Notes under the pieces: model-generated
Database searches by the model: none
What the model was told of the DNA's origin: nothing
What the model saw: only the letters and a program-made list of their open reading frames with translations
Shown: positions 59,032 to 64,000 of the stretch, in pieces
Numbering within the stretch: position 1 is the stretch's first letter
Layout: each line of letters opens with the position of its first letter
Position numbers and translations under genes: made by a program
Source: Isotricha intestinalis
Taxonomy: Eukaryota; Ciliophora; Litostomatea; Vestibuliferida; Isotrichidae
Reading direction: 5' to 3'
Length of the DNA: 64,000 nucleotides
Assembly (NCBI GenBank): GCA_023807065.1
Contig: JAJJLU010000003.1
Span: 1 to 64,000, forward strand

Positions 59032-60084
59032 TTTTTACTTGTAATTTTTTTTATTTTTTTTTTTTTTATTTTATTTTTTATATCAGAAAAATAATTAAAT
59101 ATTTTATTTAGAATCAATTTTTTTTTTATTTATTAATAAAATTAATAAAATAAATAAACTAAATTATGGTTAAACAATAAGAAAATTATTTTTCGATTTT
59201 CTTCCAAATTTTACTTATAGAATCCAATTTTTATTTAGATATATATTCATTATAAAATTTTAAATTATTTTTTATTTTAATAAAAAAATTTTTCAATAAT
59301 AACACCATTAAATTTTTCATTGAGAAATAAAAATGATTATTTAGATTTATACATTTCATTATTTGTATAGCAGATATTGTTAATCTAGAATTAAATAAAA
59401 TCAAAAATAATTTAATTAGAAAAAGATTCATAAAAAATTGAGAAGAATATGTTAAATGAAGAAGAAGATTTCATAAAAATTTAAGTAATTTCATTTTTAT
59501 TAATTATATTGATTATACTAAAAAATATGAATAAAATTATTATAATGTAAGATGCTTTTTCATTTATTGGTTTTATTTTTATTTACGTTTAATTTTTAAA
59601 TTCTATTTATCTATAAAATTTTAATTATGGATTTAACTAATAAATTTTTTCAAAAACATGTAATAGTTTTTCTAACATTTAAAAAACTCATTTTGGATAA
59701 ACAACTTTTCAATTGAATTCTAATATATTAATATCATCATCATTTTAACCCTCTTTTTAATAAATTTTGAAAAGCATTCATTAATTTATAAAACAAATAA
59801 TAATAGTAAAAATATCATTCTTAATACTTCAAATCAAAGTAAACAAATTTATATGATATCATATTTTGATTATTTATTCCCTTATAGATGTTTAAAAAAT
59901 CATTTGTAAATCTAGTATATTATAATTATTCTCAGAAGTTATAATGATTATTTAAGTTTTGAAAAAATGATACACAATAGAAAGTTTTTCAAAACATATT
60001 TTTTAAAAAGAAGTGATGATAGAAAAAGAAAAAAAAAATTTAATTAACTTTAATATTAATTAAATAATAATTAAAAATCAGGAC
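59032..60084. other. Long intergenic region with possible decayed gene
   Basis: A 1.05-kb gap. Frames such as 59231-59431 (minus) are short and hydrophobic and unconvincing. Apart from the remnant listed at 59766-59906, I see no RNA gene, repeat or promoter element. Confidence 0.4.
59766..59906 (+). pseudogene. Possible coding remnant
   Basis: An open stretch of 47 codons without a start reads as ordinary protein (EKHSLIYKTNNNSKNII, then QIYMISYFDYLFPYRCL) before TAA. A further protein-like stretch (NDYLSFEKMIHNRKFF) follows in a nearby frame. It may be the relic of a membrane or PAS-type protein, but it is too short to name. Confidence 0.25.
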
Positions 60085-61743
60085 CTAAACACCTATATCA
60101 TCTATATCTATATCTTCATTCCTCATTAAAGGTTCATCATTTCTATTATTAACACGATTATTTCTTAAAAAGAAAAAGTGAATAATTTTTTCAATCAAAA
60201 GTCCAATTCCAATAAAAATAAAAACACTAACATAAATGAGATTGTAAACAGAAAAAAAGCAAATAGCCCAAATCCAGGAAGTAATCAAATAAGTATATTT
60301 AAAAAAATTATTATTAAAAATCCTTCTTAAAGGAGGTCTAGGATTTTCTACAATAATAGAATTATAAAAGAAAGCAAAAACAAGACTTAAAGGTGAAAAA
60401 ATAAGTGAAAAGAGTACAAAAGCAATTAAAATTCCGAAGAACACTCTCATAACATTTAAAAGAAAAGGATGAGTATTTCTATAACGATAAAAAAAGGAAT
60501 TTTCATCAACAAATTGTAATCCAGCACAAGAGCCAAATTGATAATGATTAGGTAGACTTTCTTTTAAACATAACCAACAAAATTCATAGTGGCATATTGG
60601 ACATGTCATATGATTACATCCAGAATCTTTTTTTATAAATGCTAAACATTTTGGACATTTTTTTATGTTTTTTAATAATATATATTTCTTTATTGAATCA
60701 TCTATACATTTTCCTTCATGAATTCTACGACCACATGAACAAAATTCATGTTTGTTTTTTATACAATAAACATTTTGCTTTGGAATACTTAATATTGAAT
60801 CTGATAAATTATTTTCTTTGTTTTTATTCATTTTTTTCTCTATTTCAGCGTAACTATCACAAAATGGACATGATATTTTATTCGGACTTTTACGTATTTC
60901 ATTCTGACTTTTAAATGTTTGATATTTAAATATTTGCTCTTCTGATAAGAAATTAAAAAAAAATTCTTCTGATATATTTTTATTTAAACATTCGTGATTT
61001 GGACATGGCATTGTTTCTATATCATTTGTTGTTATTTTGTTAACTAAATAATCATAAAAACAATCATGACAAAATTTGTGCTCACAATTTGGTATTATTA
61101 TTGGATCATCTATTTTACCCATGCAAATACCACATATTATTTCATCTTCGCTTTTTATTTCTTCTATATTATTATTACTATTATTATTATTAATATTATT
61201 ACTATCATTATTATTATTATTATTATTATTACTATTATTAATATTATTATTATTACTATTATTAATATTATTATTATTACTATTATTAATGTTACTATTA
61301 TTATTATTATTGTTATTTTGGATACTTTTTATTTCACTACTTGATTTACTTTTTATTGCATAATTTCCATGATCAATGTGATTTGATATTGGAGAACCAC
61401 ATATTTCACATATTGAAGTTGAATTTACTTTTGCTATAATTTTATTTATATTTCTTATAAATCTTTGATTTATATTATTTGGATCTATTCTATTTGGATC
61501 TTCTTCTTTTTTTGGAATAAATGGATGTGTCCATACTCCTTCTATTGGTAATAAATAATTTATTGCTTGTTCTTCATCTATTATATCATAATTTTCAAAA
61601 ATTTTATTTATCATTGTTAAATCAAATTGCATGTTTATTAAATTTAATTGAATTTGTCTTTTTTGTTCATTTGTTATTTCATTATTATTATGATTACTTT
61701 CTTTAATATTATTATCATTCTCATCGTTATCTATTTCTAACAT
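60085..61743 (-). CDS. RBR-type E3 ubiquitin ligase with membrane anchor
   Basis: 552 residues, ending at TAG. The N-terminus (about 25-70) resembles a UBA-like helix bundle. After an Asn tract, the RING1-IBR-RING2 triad runs from about 205 to 410. RING1 is CGICMGKIDDPIIIPNCEHKF...CFYDYL, the IBR contains CPFCDSYAEI and FCSCGRRIH, and RING2 is CPKCLAFIKKDSGCNHMTCP...CWLCL. C376 in SGCNHM is the expected catalytic Cys that carries ubiquitin as a thioester. Two or three membrane helices follow (VFFGILIAFVLFSLIF; ICFFSVYNLIYVSVFIF), like RNF19/RNF144-type ligases. Likely acts at the ER or another internal membrane. Confidence 0.9.
   Translation of the reverse strand: MLEIDNDENDNNIKESNHNNNEITNEQKRQIQLNLINMQFDLTMINKIFENYDIIDEEQAINYLLPIEGVWTHPFIPKKEEDPNRIDPNNINQRFIRNINKIIAKVNSTSICEICGSPISNHIDHGNYAIKSKSSSEIKSIQNNNNNNNSNINNSNNNNINNSNNNNINNSNNNNNNNNDSNNINNNNSNNNIEEIKSEDEIICGICMGKIDDPIIIPNCEHKFCHDCFYDYLVNKITTNDIETMPCPNHECLNKNISEEFFFNFLSEEQIFKYQTFKSQNEIRKSPNKISCPFCDSYAEIEKKMNKNKENNLSDSILSIPKQNVYCIKNKHEFCSCGRRIHEGKCIDDSIKKYILLKNIKKCPKCLAFIKKDSGCNHMTCPICHYEFCWLCLKESLPNHYQFGSCAGLQFVDENSFFYRYRNTHPFLLNVMRVFFGILIAFVLFSLIFSPLSLVFAFFYNSIIVENPRPPLRRIFNNNFFKYTYLITSWIWAICFFSVYNLIYVSVFIFIGIGLLIEKIIHFFFLRNNRVNNRNDEPLMRNEDIDIDDIGV
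61166..61316. repeat. Trinucleotide AAT/ATT microsatellite in the RBR gene
   Basis: About 150 bp of ATT repeats with occasional ACT/GTT units on the plus strand. On the coding strand they give Asn runs broken by Ser and Ile. A larger N-(NNSNNNNI)-like periodicity is visible. It lies in the linker between the UBA-like region and RING1, so length changes should be tolerated. The Ile/Leu-rich frames on the plus strand are shadows. Confidence 0.8.
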
Positions 61744-61887
61744 TTTTTTGAATAAAAAATTGATATTTTTTATATTAATAAATAAATCATAAATAAATTC
61801 GTATGATAATACTTTAAAAGGTTATAAAACTAGAAAAAATAATAAAATTTTTAATTATTTTTGAATATAAATTATTTATTTAAAAAG

Positions 61888-62997
61888 ATGACCTCAGAAA
61901 TTAATAATGAAAGTTCAGATAATATACTTAATTATTTAATTGATTTTTTTACAATTTCTATAATAAATACTTTATCTATTCCAAAACATATACTTTTATT
62001 TTTTTTTAAAGGGATTGAAGTAATGGATTATATTTATCAACCTGATATTGATCAAATTTTATTAGACAAAGAGAATAAAACACTTAAGAATGATAAACAA
62101 TTAATTCCATTTATTTCTATTGATACATATATTAAATTCGAAAAAATTTTATTTAAAGAAAATGCACAATATCCTTTTTTAATATTTGATTTTTTTTTAT
62201 TATCAGGAATAAGTTCTAGTTTTATTTCAATAATTCATATTTTTATAGATAAAAATAATGATTCCAATATTATTTTTTTAATCAGTAATTTGACTTTTTT
62301 ATTCTTTCTTTATATTTTTTTCATAGTATTTCTAAGTTCAGTAAAATATTTTACTGGAATAATATATTTTATTATTTCATTTATTATTTATTATTTTTTT
62401 TTTGATAAAATAATTTTGAATTGTCTTATGTTTTCTATTTCAATTCTAACATATTATTTTTTAGGAAGTGTTTCAAGATGTTATTCTTTTAAAAATATAG
62501 GTAAAGAGAAAATAACTTTTATTTATAATTCAATGAGATTTATTATAAATTTCTTTTTATTTGTTTTAGTTGGTTTTCCCAAATTTAAAACTAATAAAAA
62601 TGATAAATATTTCATTGGTTTTTTAATTATTTTTCTTTCATTAATTGAACTCTTTTTTTATAAAAAAATTATTAAATCAAGAGGGATTTTTGTTAGAGAT
62701 GAATATTATAAAGTTATGAAAGGGATATTACTTGATGATAAATATAAAGAAGATTTAGTAGAAAGAAAAGTAATGTCAACTATTTCTTATTTAAACGTTT
62801 CAATTGTTGAATTTATTAGAAATGAAATATGGCAATGTTTAATATATATTTTTAGTATTTTCCCTTTAATTTATTTTAAATTTAAATCTGGAAATGAAAA
62901 TAATTATTATGAATTAGAAACTATTAAATGTTGTTCTTTTATATTAATGAAATTAATTCTTTTCATTCAAAATTTATTCCAAGATTTTTTGTTGTAG
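61888..62997 (+). CDS. Multi-pass membrane protein, unknown
   Basis: 369 residues from the ATG at 61888; the longer frame from 61861 would need a TTG start. About seven very hydrophobic segments rich in Phe, Ile and Tyr (for example YPFLIFDFFLLSGISSSFIS and YFIGFLIIFLSLIELFFY). A charged loop near 270-305 (DEYYKVMKGILLDDKYKEDL). Stop codon TAG. No family recognised. It is followed 140 bp later by another membrane protein on the same strand. Confidence 0.55.
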   Translation: MTSEINNESSDNILNYLIDFFTISIINTLSIPKHILLFFFKGIEVMDYIYQPDIDQILLDKENKTLKNDKQLIPFISIDTYIKFEKILFKENAQYPFLIFDFFLLSGISSSFISIIHIFIDKNNDSNIIFLISNLTFLFFLYIFFIVFLSSVKYFTGIIYFIISFIIYYFFFDKIILNCLMFSISILTYYFLGSVSRCYSFKNIGKEKITFIYNSMRFIINFFLFVLVGFPKFKTNKNDKYFIGFLIIFLSLIELFFYKKIIKSRGIFVRDEYYKVMKGILLDDKYKEDLVERKVMSTISYLNVSIVEFIRNEIWQCLIYIFSIFPLIYFKFKSGNENNYYELETIKCCSFILMKLILFIQNLFQDFLL

Positions 62998-63136
62998 AAA
63001 AAAAGCAAATTAAAAACAATAAAGATAATTATATAAACATTATTTAATAACATTTATAAAATTAAGTATTATGAATTAAACCAGTTCAAAGAGATTAAAA
63101 AATTAATTAAATATTTTTTATATTAAAAAAAATTAA

Positions 63137-63808
63137 ATGAACAAACAACCTAGTTTTGTTTTATTTTTTTTCTTAATAACAATTACCTTATTATTTGATT
63201 CGGTAGAGATTTTTTATAAGATTTCAGAAACAAAAAGATATAAAGAGATTTACTTACTAAGTAGAGCCTTAAATTATGAATTACTTTTAAAAACAGAATA
63301 TAACTATTTAAAAAAAAAATCTGTAAGATTCACGGAAGAAATTAAAAATTATCAATTTTTAATGAAATTATCTCATATTTTATATTATTCATTTTTTACA
63401 TTTATCATATTTGCTTATTTATATATTAAATGTGTAATTAAATATGATAAAAAAGAAAAATCTAGAATTTGTATTTATCTTGAAGTTATTTGTATGATAT
63501 TATGTTCTTTTTTGGGACTTTTTACTTGTTATATTTTTATTATAAGGATTTATATGATAAAAGGAGAAGAAATGATGGATTTAAAATTTTCATTAAACTC
63601 TGATGATGATGATTTTCAATTTAGAAATATTATTTGTATTATTTTTGATATTATTAAATTTATTAATCTTTTATTGATTTGGTTAGTTCATGATATATAC
63701 AATGACTATTTATTTGATTCTTATAAAAAGGTTGAGAATAGTTTTGAAAACAAAAGAATTGAAGAAAAAAAATCTAACTTTCAAAAAACTGAAAAAAAAG
63801 AAAGTTAA
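63137..63808 (+). CDS. Multi-pass membrane protein, unknown
   Basis: 223 residues with about four hydrophobic helices: a possible signal anchor (SFVLFFFLITITLLFD), two central helices (FFTFIIFAYLYIKCVI; VICMILCSFLGLFTCYIFII) and one near 190 (IIKFINLLLIWLVHDI). The tail is basic and charged. It could be a separate gene or the second half of a complex with the upstream membrane protein; the 140-bp gap has many stops. After 63808 the window ends in AT-rich DNA with no feature. Confidence 0.55.
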   Translation: MNKQPSFVLFFFLITITLLFDSVEIFYKISETKRYKEIYLLSRALNYELLLKTEYNYLKKKSVRFTEEIKNYQFLMKLSHILYYSFFTFIIFAYLYIKCVIKYDKKEKSRICIYLEVICMILCSFLGLFTCYIFIIRIYMIKGEEMMDLKFSLNSDDDDFQFRNIICIIFDIIKFINLLLIWLVHDIYNDYLFDSYKKVENSFENKRIEEKKSNFQKTEKKES

Positions 63809-64000
63809 AATAAAAAATTCAACAAAAAAACAGATTAATTTTTATATTATTGTTTTTGACACTTTTTTTATTTAACATAAAAAATAACACATATAAATAA
63901 ATAATTATTGACATTGCCCAAAATTAAATAATAATAAATAAAAAAATATAATCCTTTTAACAACAAAAAATTAAAAAAAATAATAAAAAACCTAAGATTC

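Noticed and set aside
61066..61363. Ile/Leu-rich frames on the plus strand
   Set aside because: Readings of the ATT microsatellite opposite the RBR gene.
61861..61887. N-terminal extension of the membrane protein from a TTG codon
   Set aside because: A nuclear eukaryotic gene is expected to start at ATG; the ATG at 61888 is used. The same reasoning moved the starts at 14149 (TTG upstream) and 10814 (GTG upstream).
61888..63808. One gene split by an intron covering both terminal membrane proteins
   Set aside because: The first frame ends cleanly at TAG, the 140-base gap has many stops, and the second has its own ATG in good context; transcripts could still change this.
1..64000. Ciliate nuclear code with TAA/TAG as Gln
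   Set aside because: All confident genes end in TAA or TAG at the natural domain end and use CAA for Gln, so the standard code holds here.
1..64000. tRNA, rRNA, CRISPR or transposase sequences
   Set aside because: No T-loop consensus, rRNA core, spaced repeats or DDE/reverse transcriptase motifs noticed on reading; a tRNAscan-SE or Infernal run would settle the RNA part.

Overview
The window is very AT-rich nuclear DNA of a microbial eukaryote: I estimate about 20% GC by eye. It carries about 31 closely packed genes on both strands. Every convincing gene is a single uninterrupted reading frame with the standard genetic code. CAA is used for Gln, and nearly all genes stop at TAA; I read TAG only at 60085 and 62997. 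A centriole-type TCP10 domain protein, a PAS multi-membrane protein, Asn-rich tracts, intronless genes and CCCCAAT repeats all point to a ciliate. The standard code plus several bacterial-looking metabolic genes fit an anaerobic (rumen, litostome-type) ciliate best. That assignment is inference; an AT-rich anaerobic fungus or another anaerobic protist is not excluded.

1-3.1 kb: the window opens with two exact CCCCAAT units. A serpin fused to an Alba nucleic-acid-binding domain follows, and then a near-palindrome built from head-to-head ATTGGGG/CCCCAAT units. This gene therefore sits on a 1.75-kb segment bounded like a gene-sized macronuclear chromosome. Beyond it lies decayed coding DNA with an EF-hand remnant.

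3.1-11 kb (minus strand): a small membrane protein, an active-looking PP2C phosphatase with a long Asn-rich tail, a decayed gene, a coiled-coil protein, and a PUB domain joined to a CAP/SCP domain.

11-23.5 kb (plus strand): a TCP10-C (CPAP/SAS-4-like) protein, a 56-residue small gene, a full ABCC/MRP transporter and three coiled-coil proteins, the last with an acidic repeat array.

23.7-32.2 kb (minus strand): a WD40 protein with a lipidation-type N-terminus, a small AT-hook-like basic protein, and a 2204-residue surface protein with repeated beta-type modules, an EGF-like segment and a polytopic C-terminus.

32.8-46 kb: a casein kinase 1, a broken DHHC palmitoyltransferase, an unrecognised Cys-rich helical protein and the spliceosome factor CWC22. 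A run of housekeeping or metabolic genes follows: a 103-residue protein, a SAM methyltransferase, dPGM-type phosphoglycerate mutase, a TBC-TLDc protein and a Bacillus-type adenylosuccinate lyase. The three plus-strand genes of this run share a TATAAA-CCCTTAAAA-like element just upstream of their ATGs.

46-64 kb: a 1665-residue PAS/multi-membrane protein, a PP2C-like probable pseudophosphatase, a type I membrane protein, an IQ-motif protein, a membrane-anchored RBR ubiquitin ligase and two tandem multi-pass membrane proteins. I saw no rRNA, tRNA, CRISPR array, transposase or viral gene.
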